From the NCBI GenBank assembly GCA_023145275.1, contig JAGLEB010000065.1, forward strand, positions 1 to 13,689: a DNA stretch of 13,689 bases. Reading direction: 5' to 3'. The notes beneath the pieces were generated by a model that did no database searches, was not told the origin of the DNA, and worked only from the letters and a program-made list of their open reading frames with translations. Made by a program: the position numbers and the translations under genes. Shown here in pieces: positions 13,422 through 13,689 of the stretch (positions within the stretch are counted from its first letter, which is position 1; each line of letters begins with the position of its first letter). This DNA is from Flavobacteriales bacterium. GTDB taxonomy: Bacteria; Bacteroidota; Bacteroidia; Flavobacteriales; JADGDT01.

Positions 13422-13689
13422 GTTAATTCTAATAATTTCGTTGTTGTTGATTATGGGGTGTAATTCAAAAGATAAGAAAGTGTCTCCATTTCAATCTCCC
13501 TCAGCTATTGAAACTAATAGTTTGAGTGCTGATGCTTTGGAGGTAAGAGATCTTGTAAAAAAAGATATTGTAATAGCTCATAGAGGAAGTACATATTGGG
13601 CTCCTGAGACTAGTGAGGCTGCTTATAGGTGGGCGAGAAACATAGGAGCTGATTATCTTGAACTTGACTTGCAAATGACTAAGGATAGT
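13411..13689 (+). CDS. glpQ: Glycerophosphodiester phosphodiesterase lipoprotein (5' part, cut by window end)
   Basis: Ninety-three codons are visible before the window ends. The ATG at 13411 overlaps the glpT stop by 11 nt in another frame. The protein begins with a lipoprotein signal, LILIISLLLIMGC, with the lipidated Cys at 17, then a ~35-residue linker. The GDPD catalytic start follows: IAHRGS (55-60), APETSEAA (64-71, usually PENT) and GADYLELDLQMTKD (79-92), holding the HRG motif and the metal-binding ELD residues. Such enzymes split glycerophosphodiesters to glycerol 3-phosphate and an alcohol. Its place after glpT suggests it supplies that carrier from the envelope. Whether it faces the periplasm or the cell surface cannot be told; SKDKK after the Cys is only a poor match to the acidic surface-export signal. 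Confidence 0.9.
   Translation, partial: MNNKLILIISLLLIMGCNSKDKKVSPFQSPSAIETNSLSADALEVRDLVKKDIVIAHRGSTYWAPETSEAAYRWARNIGADYLELDLQMTKDS

Noticed and set aside
1..13689. CRISPR arrays, insertion sequences, toxin-antitoxin or phage-defence genes
   Set aside because: No regularly spaced repeats, transposase or integrase motifs, or defence domains were found on either strand.

Overview
The window looks like chromosomal core DNA of a member of the Bacteroidota. The DNA is AT-rich, tRNA genes lack an encoded CCA, and start codons lack clear Shine-Dalgarno sequences. Several upstream regions carry the Bacteroidota sigma factor -7 motif TAnnTTTG, once with a TTTG -33 box at exact spacing. The protein types also fit: a long PurC, a SprA/SusC-free TPR plus beta-barrel pair, VF530 and DUF4870. 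A marine or sediment Marinilabiliales-like lineage is possible, but the genus cannot be read from this sequence.

Layout. Positions 1-341 hold two minus-strand tRNA genes, Gly-UCC then Tyr-GUA. They lie behind a good promoter and a leader with a hairpin and a boxA-like element. At the very left edge is a 17-nt copy of the tRNA-Tyr 3' end. A plus-strand group follows: a LOG/TIGR00725-type protein (590-1096), a PhoH ATPase with a TTG start (1149-2108) and purC (2101-3060, overlapping phoH by 8 nt), closed by a rho-independent terminator. Next is a minus-strand block, listed here by falling coordinate, which is the direction of transcription: VF530 family protein, rlmF, a 1008-residue periplasmic TPR protein, and a 595-residue outer-membrane beta-barrel protein ended by a strong hairpin terminator. 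A small two-helix membrane ORF lies beyond that terminator. After a 308-nt divergent intergenic region the plus strand carries a DUF4870 membrane protein and then glpD, glpT and the start of a glycerophosphodiesterase lipoprotein gene, which runs off the right edge.

How the genes work together. The right-hand cluster reads as a glycerophosphodiester/glycerol-3-phosphate scavenging operon. A lipoprotein phosphodiesterase would free glycerol-3-phosphate, GlpT would import it against phosphate, and GlpD would oxidise it to dihydroxyacetone phosphate. There is no glpK in view. The TPR and beta-barrel genes are separated by only 4 nt and end at one terminator, so they are probably one two-gene envelope system: a long periplasmic solenoid with an outer-membrane partner. 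Its function is not known to me, and it is the best candidate for something undescribed here. The rest is ordinary housekeeping: tRNA supply, purine synthesis and 23S rRNA methylation. I see no CRISPR array, insertion sequence, prophage or defence system.
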